A stretch of DNA of 62,008 nt from Deltaproteobacteria bacterium (GTDB lineage Archaea > Thermoplasmatota > Poseidoniia > Poseidoniales > Poseidoniaceae): positions 1 to 62,008 of the forward strand of contig JAOMAZ010000004.1 in NCBI GenBank assembly GCA_028344335.1. The letters run 5' to 3'. Numbering within the stretch: position 1 is the first letter of the stretch; each line of letters starts with the position of its first letter. The notes below the pieces were generated by a model that was given only the letters and a program-made list of their open reading frames with translations, ran no database searches and was not told the origin of the DNA. Below are positions 52,567-62,002 of this stretch, one piece after another. A program made the position numbers and the translations under genes.

Positions 52567-53973
52567 TCAGGGAGTACATCGCTTTCTATCACGCGGGAAT
52601 AATACTGTTTCACGGACATTGCGACTACCTGTCAAAGCCATTGTTAGGCGAGCAACCCCCAGCCCCCAACCTGCATGAGGTGGTGCTCCGAAACGGAATC
52701 CATCGATGTAAAAATCGAAATCAGCGGGGTCTAAGTCGACATCTATTAAGTTCTGAGTCAATACATCTGCTCGGTGTTCTCTCTGACCGCCACTGGTCAT
52801 TTCGTCTCGGCCATAATTTAGGTCGAAACCGCGAGAAAGTTGTCCTCCACTTGAGGAAGTCTCATCTTTCTCATGATAGATGTAGAATGGCTTCATCGCC
52901 ATTGGCCAGCGAGGTATGAAATGGAAACCAGAATGATGTTCTGCAATGATATCAGCGTGGTGGGCTTCGATATCATCTCCCCAAGTTATGTCTTGACCAG
53001 CAGCAGCTATCATTTCGATGGCATCGCTATATTCAACTCGTGGGAAAGGAATGCTTGGCACCTCTACTACGATATCCTCCATCTCTTGAGTGCGGCGGTA
53101 AACATTGATGGCTTCTATTTCCTTGCCATCATTGGCAGCAACTGATGACCAAATATGGTGAATCATTCGCTCCTGAACTGCCATCACGTCCTCATCATTT
53201 GCCCAAGCCATCTCGATATCGAAGGAAACGAATTCGTTTAGGTGGCGGTAAGTGTCGTGATTTTCTGCTCTGAAGGCTGGACCGATTTCGAAAACTCTTT
53301 CCAAGCCGCCAAGAATTGCCAGTTGCTTGTATAATTGAGGGCTTTGGGATAGGTATGCATCTCTCTCGAAGTATTTCATTGGGAAGAGGTTTGTACCACC
53401 TTCAGCAGCAGCAGCGATGATCTTTGGGGAATTTATTTCTTTGAATCCTTCGCTAATCAAATGCTCTCTTCCGTATTGTAGAATCTTGGCTCTCAAATTA
53501 AAGATTGCATTGACATGAGTACGGCGTAAGTCGAGGAAGCGGTTATCCAAGCGGGTGTCTAATTCAACGTGGACTGTATCGGTAACTCCGAGCGGAAGTG
53601 GAGTTGCGGCCTGTGAGAGAATGTTGACCCCATTTGCTACAACTTCATATTCAGTTGGTGGAATAGGCTCTCCTTCTGCTACCTTTGGAGCACGCTTTTG
53701 AGCTACGGTTCCAGTGAACTGAATAGTCGATTCACGGCTGGTATTTTGCACGCTACTCAACACATCATCATCGACCAAGCCCTGTTTGAGAAATACTTGG
53801 CAAAGGCCTGTTCCGTCTCGTAAGTCAAGAAAACAGATTTTCCCCTTGCCACGGATGGCTTGGGCATAACCACAGATAGTTACTTCCTTGTCGAGCAAGT
53901 CAGCTCCCTGAGTTTGGATTTGGCCAAGGCTGTGAGTGCGGTAGGCGGTTGGGTATAGGGTGCTGTCTGCCAT
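52567..53973 (-). CDS. aspS: aspartate--tRNA(Asp/Asn) ligase, archaeal type
   Basis: The 468-residue class IIb synthetase has an N-terminal OB-fold anticodon-binding domain ([20 protein letters not shown]) and a catalytic domain. Motif 2 is [20 protein letters not shown] and motif 3 [20 protein letters not shown], ending in [11 protein letters not shown]. Motif 3 and the ending separate it from AsnRS. In the OB-fold the residue that distinguishes discriminating (Trp) from non-discriminating (His) AspRS appears as Gln, so whether it also charges tRNA-Asn cannot be read here. It heads an operon of formyltransferase, SDR, TPR, GtrA and surface protein, all on the minus strand. Confidence 0.95.
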   Translation of the reverse strand: MADSTLYPTAYRTHSLGQIQTQGADLLDKEVTICGYAQAIRGKGKICFLDLRDGTGLCQVFLKQGLVDDDVLSSVQNTSRESTIQFTGTVAQKRAPKVAEGEPIPPTEYEVVANGVNILSQAATPLPLGVTDTVHVELDTRLDNRFLDLRRTHVNAIFNLRAKILQYGREHLISEGFKEINSPKIIAAAAEGGTNLFPMKYFERDAYLSQSPQLYKQLAILGGLERVFEIGPAFRAENHDTYRHLNEFVSFDIEMAWANDEDVMAVQERMIHHIWSSVAANDGKEIEAINVYRRTQEMEDIVVEVPSIPFPRVEYSDAIEMIAAAGQDITWGDDIEAHHADIIAEHHSGFHFIPRWPMAMKPFYIYHEKDETSSSGGQLSRGFDLNYGRDEMTSGGQREHRADVLTQNLIDVDLDPADFDFYIDGFRFGAPPHAGWGLGVARLTMALTGSRNVRETVLFPRDRKRCTP

Positions 53974-54084
53974 ATTATTGCGGCCATCATGCTAATCTCT
54001 TGAACCCTTTCACCAAGCATGGCCGAAAACCTTGCCGATTCTTTGATGCGATGGTTTTTCATTCAAGTGCTCGACCCGCAGTAT

Positions 54085-55401
54085 ATGATTAGGCGACCTC
54101 AAACCATGCTTTTGGTCTGCTTGATGCTCTCATCTGGTCTACTCGGCTGCTTTGGAAACGAAGATTCTGAGATTTCAACTGAATTATTCGTTGCCTCTTT
54201 TGAGTTGTCCGCCCCAGCAGGTGAATTATTCTACTATACCGTTGAATCCAACATCGATTATCACATTGAAATCGATGGCGCCGGCTTCTTGGTTGATGAA
54301 AACGGAGTGGTTAGGGATGGAGGGAACTGGACTTATCCAGCTGGCTTCGCATCGCCGGGATTGTTTATGCATCCTGTAGTTGGTGAATTTGCTACTTTGA
54401 ACATAACAGCCGGCGAGATGACTGAAAGCATCAATGTCAGCGTCGTAGATGCTGCTGGAATAGTCAACGGTCAATCCGCCTTCGATACCATCGATTGGCT
54501 AACTACTGACCATAACAATCGCTGGTGTGGAAAAGGCTCAATCCATGATGGAGGTGAGAATTATGCAGCATCTGCTGAAGCAATGAAACAGCATCTCCTC
54601 AACATCGGCTTCGACCATGTTGAAGTTACAGAATATGAGGAGGACTACCTAAAGGACATTGTCGCCTACAATTATGGCGAGGTATATCCTGATGAGTGGA
54701 TTGTTGTGGGTGGGCATTTCGATGTCGCCTATGCCATGACACCACCGGGTGGTGGAACATCCGAAGGCGCCAATGATGATACCAGTGGTAGCACCGTTAG
54801 TCTTGAGATGGCAGAAGCACTTGGTACCATGAATTTTGACCATACTGTTGTTGCAGCATTATGGGCTTGTGAAGAAGAGGGGCTGCTTGGAAGTTTGGCA
54901 TTTGTTGACCATATTCCTGAAAATGTAACTGTTAAGGCCTACATGAATTTCGATATGGTTTCCCTGAATTATCCAATTGTGCCACCCCCTGGCTATGGGC
55001 CATATGATTTGGGAATCGCAGTTGCTGGTGCATCGGATGAGAACCATACTGTGATGCTGGATTGGATTGAAAGTGTAGTGGTTGATGAGTTGCAATATTC
55101 TCCTACTTCTCAAAATGAAATTCATTGGTCAGCCGCTGAATCTTGTGCTAGCGATCATTGTTCATTCTTTAGAGAGGGATATGCAACTTTCAATTTCTTC
55201 AGTGCTGGAGGTGATATATCCTTCTGGCAAGAATGGCATTCAGGCACTGATAACCTTGATTTTATGATTGCTAAGGCGGGGGGAGAAGATGGCTTGGCGA
55301 GTGGCTTCAATACTCTTGTCTGGATTTCCTTGCAGTTATTCATTCACATCGACAATACTGGGGATGAGTTTCAGGGTCGTTGGGTCGAATCAACAGAATA
55401 A
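54085..55401 (+). CDS. lipoprotein M28-family zinc aminopeptidase
   Basis: The exported protein of about 438 residues begins MIRRPQTMLLVCLMLSSGLL and has a lipobox (LLGC) before FGNEDSE, so it is likely a membrane-anchored lipoprotein. An N-terminal beta domain (about 20-130) precedes the M28 peptidase domain with all zinc ligands visible: VVGGHFDVA, GANDDTSGS, ACEEEG with the catalytic Glu, NFDMVS and WHSGTDNLD. It should remove N-terminal residues from peptides outside the cell, supplying amino acids. The start at 54085 is preferred over 54019 because it begins the signal sequence cleanly; the earlier one would place 22 unrelated residues before it. It is divergent from aspS. Confidence 0.92.
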   Translation: MIRRPQTMLLVCLMLSSGLLGCFGNEDSEISTELFVASFELSAPAGELFYYTVESNIDYHIEIDGAGFLVDENGVVRDGGNWTYPAGFASPGLFMHPVVGEFATLNITAGEMTESINVSVVDAAGIVNGQSAFDTIDWLTTDHNNRWCGKGSIHDGGENYAASAEAMKQHLLNIGFDHVEVTEYEEDYLKDIVAYNYGEVYPDEWIVVGGHFDVAYAMTPPGGGTSEGANDDTSGSTVSLEMAEALGTMNFDHTVVAALWACEEEGLLGSLAFVDHIPENVTVKAYMNFDMVSLNYPIVPPPGYGPYDLGIAVAGASDENHTVMLDWIESVVVDELQYSPTSQNEIHWSAAESCASDHCSFFREGYATFNFFSAGGDISFWQEWHSGTDNLDFMIAKAGGEDGLASGFNTLVWISLQLFIHIDNTGDEFQGRWVESTE

Positions 55402-55466
55402 GGTTGTTGTTTAACCGAAAAGAACGGGTATCAACAGCCTCTTCGCTAAACTGAGGGGGAGCCATC

Positions 55467-56684
55467 ATGGAGTACGATATTTTCTTCTCGATTTCTCAAA
55501 CTCCCGATGCTGAAGGCCATATCCCTTCTGAACAACGGATGTTGAAAAATTACTTTGAACAGGTAAAACTAGCCGACGATTTAGGCTTCGGTGTTGCATG
55601 GCTCGCGCAAGCACACCTATCCACTGAAACTCAAAAGTTGAACAAGAAACCTGTCGTACCACATTGGCAAGGAGAAGTTGGCCTCTGCACTGATTTCCCC
55701 CAATTGGCATTGGAAACTTTTCATCGTACCAAGCGTATTGATATTGGCTCAGCAGTATTGTCATTATTAGCCAGTGGTGGGCCAATTGCTCAAGCTGAAA
55801 GAATTGCCAACACTGTACAATTGATGGGGATGTCCTCTTCGCAAAGAAAGTTGCACGTTGGTTTCAGTGCTGGCCGCTTTGAGTTCATGGCTCGCCCATA
55901 TGGGGTAATTCCCCGAAATGAAGTTGAAGAAAAGTCGTGGCCTGCTTTGCGTGGTCAAATCTTCATGGAGGCATCTGAAATCTTCCTGCGTTTATTGCGG
56001 GGCGACCGGATTAGTTCTGAGGATATTCGCGCAACAACTCTAACAAGGGCAAATTTCCGTTCTGATGAAGATTGGCTGGCTGTTCAAGATGCTGCTGGTG
56101 GTGGGGATTCGGTTGATATTGAGCGCCGATACAAGTTTGAAGATATCAGTATCGTACCACGGAATTGGCCGCGTTCTCAACTGAAGTTAATCGCTGGAAC
56201 TCATGATCCTAATGCTCAGGAGTTCGTTAATTCGATTCTTCCTGTCAAGGTTTTCAACTTGTCAATAACTCAGCCTGAGGTAATCGAAGCAACCCATGCT
56301 AGAATGGCTGCTTGCTACCATCAAGATGGCGGTAACTGGAGCAGGAGAGATATGCCAAGAACTTCCTTTGTCTTCCTAAATGCTGAAGAAGGTTTGACTG
56401 CAGATGAACAAAGTACCGCTGCTAAACTTGAGGCAAAGGCTTCACTTGGCGCATATTGGGCTGCCCTAGAAGGTACACTCGATCCAGCAAAGGTTGCCAA
56501 GGCTGCTGACAATGCTTTAATCGGCAATCCAGCAGAAATCGCCGCCCAAATGCTCGAGCGTTTCCATCCAGAAGACAGGATAATGACTTGGTTTGATTTC
56601 TTTAATCATGATTCGGAGCGTGTCTGTCGCAACATGCGTGCTTTTATCGAACAAGTGGTGCCGTTGGTGGAGGCGGCGCTTTGA
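55467..56684 (+). CDS. LLM-class flavin-dependent monooxygenase (luciferase-like)
   Basis: The 405-residue protein has the TIM-barrel luciferase-like pattern: VKLADDLGFGVAWLAQAHLS near the start, a short-chain variant of GSAVLSLLASGGPIAQAERI, then LHVGFSAGRFEFMARPYGV, the FMN-binding region. Such enzymes use reduced FMN and oxygen on varied substrates (aldehydes, amines, sulphonates), so the substrate is not determined. A purine-rich GAGGGGGAG lies just before the ATG. Its stop overlaps the start of the asparaginase II gene, and an aldehyde dehydrogenase follows, so the three probably act in one catabolic route. Confidence 0.9.
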   Translation: MEYDIFFSISQTPDAEGHIPSEQRMLKNYFEQVKLADDLGFGVAWLAQAHLSTETQKLNKKPVVPHWQGEVGLCTDFPQLALETFHRTKRIDIGSAVLSLLASGGPIAQAERIANTVQLMGMSSSQRKLHVGFSAGRFEFMARPYGVIPRNEVEEKSWPALRGQIFMEASEIFLRLLRGDRISSEDIRATTLTRANFRSDEDWLAVQDAAGGGDSVDIERRYKFEDISIVPRNWPRSQLKLIAGTHDPNAQEFVNSILPVKVFNLSITQPEVIEATHARMAACYHQDGGNWSRRDMPRTSFVFLNAEEGLTADEQSTAAKLEAKASLGAYWAALEGTLDPAKVAKAADNALIGNPAEIAAQMLERFHPEDRIMTWFDFFNHDSERVCRNMRAFIEQVVPLVEAAL

Positions 56685-57817
56685 CCTTACAACATGATGA
56701 CCATTCAGCTGTATCTCCTGGTCGTCCTGGATCAGGGGTATTTCCAGACTCTCCACTTGGTGAGAATGTTGAGGGCATCCCTACTGGTCGTGATGTAGAA
56801 TGGGAGCCATTGGTTGATTATCGTCGAAACGGGGTTTCTGAAACTACCATTCATGGTGCCGTTGCTTGGGCTCATGGTGATGAGGTCATCCATTCCTTTG
56901 GTGGCAATGTCCTATGTTATGGTCGCTCGATGATGAAGCCATTCATGTTGAAGGCTTTTTGCGAGGTCTTGGATGATGAAACTGATTGGTCGCAAAAGGC
57001 CATTGCCGTGGCTAGCCATAATGGCGATACCGAGCATGTTGCTGCTGCGCAGAGTTTGTTGTCTGAATCCGAATGGGGCTTGATGTTAACACCTCTTGAT
57101 GTACCGCTAATTCAATTTGGTCGCCAAGTTCGGCGTCCTCGACGTTGGTATCATACCTGTAGTGGTGAGCATGCTGCTATACTGAAAGGCTGCCGTTTGA
57201 AAGGTTGGAAGCGGGCTGGATATACCTTGCCAAGCCACGAAGTATTCCTCTCGTTCATGAAAACTATTCGCAGTTTTCTTGGTCAAGACTGGCAACCAAA
57301 GCGCATCGCCAAAGATGGTTGTGGCCTGCCAACAATTTCCAATACCGTCAATGAATTAGCTCGCTTATGTGCTGGACTAGTGCGACAAAAGGATGATGAT
57401 TGGATTTGGTCTGCTATGGTAGAACATCCTGATTTGATAGGTGGTTTCAATCGCCTCGACTCAACCATTATCAAAGCCGGCGAAGGAAAAGTTATCGCCA
57501 AAGAAGGGGCAGACGGCCTGCTGGGTTTGTCAATAGAACACCCAGACTACCCAAAGGGATTGGGAATCGTGGTAAAAATTGCTCACGGCTGGAACTCCCA
57601 AGCAACTTGGTATGTAGCAAGGACGATATTAGGGGTCTTGGGTATTGAATTACGCAATCCGTATCCGCTACACCGGCAAAAAGCATTCATTGTACCAGGG
57701 GTTGTTCCACCGCATTTACTTGAGATTTTGAAGACTATTCCAACTTGGGATGAATGGGACCCTGATCAAGACCGCTGGCATTATGAGATTCCGACTCGGG
57801 GTGAAGGCATTGATTGA
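56681..57817 (+). CDS. L-asparaginase II family amidohydrolase (PF06089 type)
   Basis: The 378-residue protein carries the family's conserved blocks: HGAVAWAHG, YGRSMMKPFMLKAFCEVL (RSxxKPxQ-like), VASHNGDTEHVAAA, HTCSGEHAAILKGCRLKGW and AKDGCGLPTISNTVNELARL. This family, first described from Rhizobium etli AnsA-like enzymes, is unrelated to the isoaspartyl peptidase at 37852 and hydrolyses asparagine or a related amide. The start codon is a TTG at 56681 that overlaps the TGA of the LLM gene by four bases (TTGA), typical of coupled translation. There is no in-frame ATG near the N-terminus. Confidence 0.88.
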   Translation: MTLQHDDHSAVSPGRPGSGVFPDSPLGENVEGIPTGRDVEWEPLVDYRRNGVSETTIHGAVAWAHGDEVIHSFGGNVLCYGRSMMKPFMLKAFCEVLDDETDWSQKAIAVASHNGDTEHVAAAQSLLSESEWGLMLTPLDVPLIQFGRQVRRPRRWYHTCSGEHAAILKGCRLKGWKRAGYTLPSHEVFLSFMKTIRSFLGQDWQPKRIAKDGCGLPTISNTVNELARLCAGLVRQKDDDWIWSAMVEHPDLIGGFNRLDSTIIKAGEGKVIAKEGADGLLGLSIEHPDYPKGLGIVVKIAHGWNSQATWYVARTILGVLGIELRNPYPLHRQKAFIVPGVVPPHLLEILKTIPTWDEWDPDQDRWHYEIPTRGEGID

Positions 57818-59231
57818 AGTGTTGAATCTAATTAACGGAGAATTTGTTGCTACTGAAGAATGTGTGGAGAATCTGAATCCTGCTACTTCAAAGCAAACTT
57901 CAGTCATTCCACGTTCGACTACAAGTGATGTTGATGCCGCAGTTATCGCGGCAAAACGAGCCTTTCCTGCTTGGGCAGTTCTATCATATGAAGAACGAGC
58001 AGATTGGTTGGATAAAATCGCCGATGCTCTTGAGGCTAAGTCGGAGGAAATTGCGACTCTTGAATCAATGGATACTGGTAAGCCTATTTCTCTGGCAAGG
58101 GCTGTTGATGCTGCTCGTAGTATCACAAATTTTCGGTTTTTTGCTAAACAGGTGCGCGAGTTAGAGGTAGAACGCTTTGAGATGGAGGATGCAAGCAATC
58201 ATGTTATCATGCAACCAGTGGGAGTTGCAGGTTTGATTACGCCCTGGAATCTACCGCTGTACTTGCTATCTTGGAAAATTGCTCCGGCTATTGCAATGGG
58301 AAATACGGTAGTTGCTAAACCCAGTGAATTAACTCCCTTAACCGCTGACTTATTGGCGCGGGTATTAGTGGATGTTGGCTTACCCGCGGGTGTTGTCAAC
58401 ATTGTTCATGGCTATGGGCATGAAGCAGGCCAAGCCCTAACAGAGCATCCTGATACTCGCATTATCTCCTTTACAGGAGGAACTGCAACAGGGAAAATTG
58501 TAGCCTCTACTGCAGCCCCGATGTTCAAGAAATTAAGCCTTGAATTGGGTGGTAAAAATTCGACTATCGTCTTTGCTGATGCGGATATGGAAAAGACTGT
58601 TTCAGGAGTTTCTAGAGCTGGTCTACTAAACCAAGGACAAGTCTGCCTTTGCGGTTCTCGAATATTGGTTGAATCTTCAATTTATGATCAGTTTTTGGCA
58701 GACTTATGCGAACATATCGAAGCTATGAAACTTGGTGACCCAAGTGATGAAGATACTGAACTTGGCTCTTTGGTCTCAAAGGAACATCGCTCCAAGGTAG
58801 AATCCTTCATCCAAATCGCCAAGGACGAAGGTGGGGTCATCTGCACCGGTGGTAAGCGACCTGATTTTGAAGAAGGTGCATTCTTAGAACCTACAGTAAT
58901 TTCTGGCTTAAGCATCGACTCAACTTGCTCAACTGAGGAAATATTCGGTCCTATCGTAGTGGTACATCCTTTTGATACTGAAGAAGAAGCGGTTGCTATC
59001 GCTAATGGAGTCGAATATGGCCTTGCCGCATCGGTATGGACATCAGACCTTGAGAAAGGACGGCGGGTTAGTGAAGCCCTCGACACCGGTATGGTCTGGG
59101 TCAATACTTGGCTTCACCGAGATTTGAGAACTCCATTCGGCGGAACTAAGGCATCAGGAGTCGGCCGTGAAGGTGGTAGATGGTCGCTGTCATTTTATTC
59201 AGAGGCCCAAAACATCTGCATCAAGCGATGA
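57810..59231 (+). CDS. aldehyde dehydrogenase, ALDH8 / 2-aminomuconate (hydroxymuconate) semialdehyde dehydrogenase-like
   Basis: This roughly 473-residue NAD(P)-dependent dehydrogenase has the substrate loop VGVAGLITPWNLPLYLLSWK and the active-site Glu in KLSLELGGKNSTIVF. The catalytic Cys lies in LLNQGQVCLCGSRILVE, and the C-terminus reads HRDLRTPFGGTKASGVGREG, FYSEAQNICIK. That tail is a hallmark of the ALDH8 and 2-hydroxymuconate semialdehyde dehydrogenase group. It oxidises an aldehyde or semialdehyde to the acid. The start is uncertain because the frame opens inside the asparaginase gene. A TTG at 57810 has GGGGTGA about five bases upstream; an ATG at 57783 is the main alternative. It overlaps the asparaginase II stop by eight bases. 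Confidence 0.9.
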   Translation: MIEVLNLINGEFVATEECVENLNPATSKQTSVIPRSTTSDVDAAVIAAKRAFPAWAVLSYEERADWLDKIADALEAKSEEIATLESMDTGKPISLARAVDAARSITNFRFFAKQVRELEVERFEMEDASNHVIMQPVGVAGLITPWNLPLYLLSWKIAPAIAMGNTVVAKPSELTPLTADLLARVLVDVGLPAGVVNIVHGYGHEAGQALTEHPDTRIISFTGGTATGKIVASTAAPMFKKLSLELGGKNSTIVFADADMEKTVSGVSRAGLLNQGQVCLCGSRILVESSIYDQFLADLCEHIEAMKLGDPSDEDTELGSLVSKEHRSKVESFIQIAKDEGGVICTGGKRPDFEEGAFLEPTVISGLSIDSTCSTEEIFGPIVVVHPFDTEEEAVAIANGVEYGLAASVWTSDLEKGRRVSEALDTGMVWVNTWLHRDLRTPFGGTKASGVGREGGRWSLSFYSEAQNICIKR

Positions 59232-59277
59232 ATTCGCTGGCAAGGCTCTTCAAGGAGTAGCCTCGCGCTTTGCTCTG

Positions 59278-60726
59278 ATGGCCCTCAATCCATATTGGGT
59301 AATGATGGGACTTATTTTGGTCCTCACCCCCCTAACTTGCTGGCTATTCACCCTCAACCAAAAGCAACGCCGAACTCCTCTCAGAGATATTGCTAGAATC
59401 ATTCACGAAAAGAGATACTACCTACACATCATGGGGTATTTAGTCATCATCAAGTGGAAGAGCTGGACTGATAATTTGAATGAACCAATGAAACGCCTGA
59501 CTGGTCATTGGACTGACTGGGTGTATGCTATCGAAGGAAATGCAACGCTCTGGGTACAAGAGTTTTTCAGAAATTCATATCTGACAGATTTCCTAAACTT
59601 CCACTACCTTTTCATCTACTTATTCTTGATTTACATAACCACCGTCTACTATGCCTATGTTGGCGAGCGTGATATGACCGATAAAGTTGCACTGAACTAT
59701 CTCCTCATCTATGCTATTGCTGTTCCATATTACCTATTCTTTAATGTTGAAGTGACTAGTTCTTGGATTCCAGGAATGGATGCCATTCTCTATCAAGATG
59801 GTTGGTATGCAGAATTCTATGCCACTCATGACCCCCTCGATAATGCGGTTCCATCTCTACACATTGCAATCCCCTTTGGAATAATTCTCCTGAATATCCT
59901 CCATGTCAGAGAAAAAGGCATGAAGATGAAAGAATGGGCCCATTATCGCTATCACGTTTTCATTGTAGCAAATACTATTTTGTTTTCTTTTGCAATCCTA
60001 TATCTTGGAATACACTGGATTATTGATATCCCATTAGGTATGGCTATTGGCGCCATTGGTGCCTTCTTTATCCATCACTTACAGCCGCGTTTGAGAAATG
60101 ACCACGGCAAGATGTTTGAAGGTGTGACAAAAGAGAAAGTTGTCCGGCATGTCATGGTTGAGGGATTCATCGGCCTAATGCTTCTTCTCAGTATCTTTGC
60201 TGCTGTTTCCTATCAAGAAGCAAATATGGATGAACGTGTTTCATTCAGGCTTGGTGAAGGAGACACAACTTACGAAATTATTCAACGTCTACATTATGGT
60301 GAGACGGTAGAAGTTGAAGTTACTAATTTGGCAGAGAATGCCGACCTCTATGTTGTTGCAATTCAATTACAAGCCGCTCTTCCCGCAATGGCTGAAGGCT
60401 CTGTAAATTGGACTAATTTAAGCGATGAAGGTGGCCAAGAAATTAGGGTATTACCTAGCCAAACTCTCAAAATCACTCTAGGCCAATCGGATGTTTGGCA
60501 TCTGATCTTGTTGCATAACCCCACTGATTCGGGTGCCGAAGTCATGGAAGTTCGGGTCCTCAATGACTATGGGAATGACTCGATGATCAATGCCTATATA
60601 CTCTCAATTCCTTCTCTTTGGATGACAGGTTTTGTCATCCATCGCCTAGTGCGCCTGAAAATAGCGAATAAGTCTCTAATCGATTCATTACCGTCTCATA
60701 AATGGCAATTTGATGAACAGGAATAA
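59278..60726 (+). CDS. PAP2-superfamily membrane protein (lipid phosphatase / IPC-synthase-like)
   Basis: The roughly 482-residue protein has seven or more membrane helices. It carries PAP2 motifs: NAVPSLHIAIPFGI with the first catalytic His, and LGIHWIIDIPLGMAIGAIG with the second His and the Asp. Enzymes of this type remove or transfer phosphate or phospho-head groups on membrane lipids, as in inositol-phosphorylceramide synthase. A beta-rich soluble segment (about 315-450) follows, then a final hydrophobic segment. The ATG at 59278 is preferred; the frame opens at 59167 inside the aldehyde dehydrogenase gene. It may be cotranscribed with the upstream trio, though the functional link is unclear. 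Confidence 0.87.
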   Translation: MALNPYWVMMGLILVLTPLTCWLFTLNQKQRRTPLRDIARIIHEKRYYLHIMGYLVIIKWKSWTDNLNEPMKRLTGHWTDWVYAIEGNATLWVQEFFRNSYLTDFLNFHYLFIYLFLIYITTVYYAYVGERDMTDKVALNYLLIYAIAVPYYLFFNVEVTSSWIPGMDAILYQDGWYAEFYATHDPLDNAVPSLHIAIPFGIILLNILHVREKGMKMKEWAHYRYHVFIVANTILFSFAILYLGIHWIIDIPLGMAIGAIGAFFIHHLQPRLRNDHGKMFEGVTKEKVVRHVMVEGFIGLMLLLSIFAAVSYQEANMDERVSFRLGEGDTTYEIIQRLHYGETVEVEVTNLAENADLYVVAIQLQAALPAMAEGSVNWTNLSDEGGQEIRVLPSQTLKITLGQSDVWHLILLHNPTDSGAEVMEVRVLNDYGNDSMINAYILSIPSLWMTGFVIHRLVRLKIANKSLIDSLPSHKWQFDEQE

Positions 60727-60752
60727 AGGCATCCTGTAAAATTGACCACCTG

Positions 60753-61454
60753 ATGGATTCAGCCGGGGACAGTTTGGTGCTGCCGATTTTTCCCCTCGAA
60801 TGCACATTATTGCCAGGTGAGCCACAGGTCTTACGGATCTTTGAGCCACGCTACAAACAGATGCTAGATGATTGCCTACTCGACGACCTACCCTTCGGCA
60901 TTTGTTTAATCGACCCATTTCATCCGGTCAATGGCTGGACTGGCCCTCATCTGATTGGTACAACAGCAAGGATTTGCGGCCATGAAGAAGCCGGTAGCAA
61001 TCACATTATCGAGATTCAAGGACAACGAAGATTTCGAATCATAGAGATTATCGAGCCGGCTGCACCCCCGATGGATGCGATACAACACCGAGTTTTTCCC
61101 GACCTTGAATCTTTGATGGAAATGGTAGGCGGCGACGATGATGCACGTCTTTATATCCGTGCCAAGGTAGAATGGATGATAGAGCCTGAAGGAACATTAG
61201 ATGACGGTTTCAAAGCTGAATTAGAAGATATGTGGATGGCCTTTCTCTCAAATCTTGCTAAGCAAAATAGTATGCCTGAAGAAATAGTTGAAGAATGGAA
61301 AGATGCGCAATTGGCAACTGTCTGTGATTGGGATGCCTCTTCCATTTGGCGAATCGCTTCGGTATTAGTTGCTGACCCAAATGAAAAGCAATCATTACTT
61401 GAATCAGCAAGCTTAATTGAATTAGTTTCTGAATTAATGCACATTATCGATTAA
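60753..61454 (+). CDS. stand-alone LON N-terminal (substrate-binding) domain protein
   Basis: The 233-residue cytoplasmic protein matches the LON N-terminal domain: LPIFPLECTLLPGEPQVLRI at the start, EPRYKQMLDDCL, FGICLIDPFHP, and IIEIQGQRRFRIIEI. A helical C-terminal part with ELEDMWMAFLSNLAKQN follows. There is no ATPase or protease domain. Such domains bind unfolded or damaged protein in bacterial Lon, and occur alone in many bacteria with unclear roles. A TATA-like GAATAAAGG lies about 29 bases before the ATG, consistent with its own promoter. Archaeal LonB, encoded at 40032, lacks this domain. Confidence 0.9.
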   Translation: MDSAGDSLVLPIFPLECTLLPGEPQVLRIFEPRYKQMLDDCLLDDLPFGICLIDPFHPVNGWTGPHLIGTTARICGHEEAGSNHIIEIQGQRRFRIIEIIEPAAPPMDAIQHRVFPDLESLMEMVGGDDDARLYIRAKVEWMIEPEGTLDDGFKAELEDMWMAFLSNLAKQNSMPEEIVEEWKDAQLATVCDWDASSIWRIASVLVADPNEKQSLLESASLIELVSELMHIID

Positions 61455-62002
61455 GAGCGTATATCAAGGGCGAAAGCACCTGAAAATGCTCCCACAACTA
61501 GCCCAAGACCCCACCAAAAGCCAAGTCTGAATGCCGGTAACTCATGCTTACCCCAACTACCTGAAGCCATGAACCAAAACAGCACCAAAATAAAAGCTCC
61601 ACATCCAGCCATACTTGACATTAAAAATGCTAAGATAATCGTTGAAAGGCCGCCAGCCATGAAATCAAGGATCTCGCTATTGCGGCCTTGTTTGGCCATC
61701 CAAGCCGCCATCATAACAAGTCCGGGTATAGTAACGACGAGGAGTGCAACATGCATATTCCAAAGTGAATTGAGGTAGTCTCTCTCATTCCAAGGGCTTG
61801 CTAACTTACCAGAGTCAACAAGCGACTGGGAAACTAGGCCACATATTGCGCCAGTTATTGCAGGGATGATGACATGTACAAATGCTGCCTTTGAATGAAC
61901 GACATTTTGCTCATGGCCATCCATGTTCGGGGCGATGTGGGAGTCCTCAAGAAGATGTCGTATTGACAAGGTCAAAGACCTGATGTTGCCTCGGCTATTC
62001 AT
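61451..62002 (-). CDS. four-TM membrane protein, unknown function (may extend past the right edge)
   Basis: The 183-residue product has a hydrophilic start (about 1-38) and four hydrophobic helices (about 40-62, 84-103, 112-142, 155-176). I do not recognise a family. The ATG at 62002 is used, but the frame is open to the window edge, so the true start may lie outside. An internal ATG at 61923 (MDGHEQNVV) is also possible. Its stop overlaps the convergent LON-domain gene by four bases. Confidence 0.65.
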   Translation of the reverse strand: MNSRGNIRSLTLSIRHLLEDSHIAPNMDGHEQNVVHSKAAFVHVIIPAITGAICGLVSQSLVDSGKLASPWNERDYLNSLWNMHVALLVVTIPGLVMMAAWMAKQGRNSEILDFMAGGLSTIILAFLMSSMAGCGAFILVLFWFMASGSWGKHELPAFRLGFWWGLGLVVGAFSGAFALDIRS

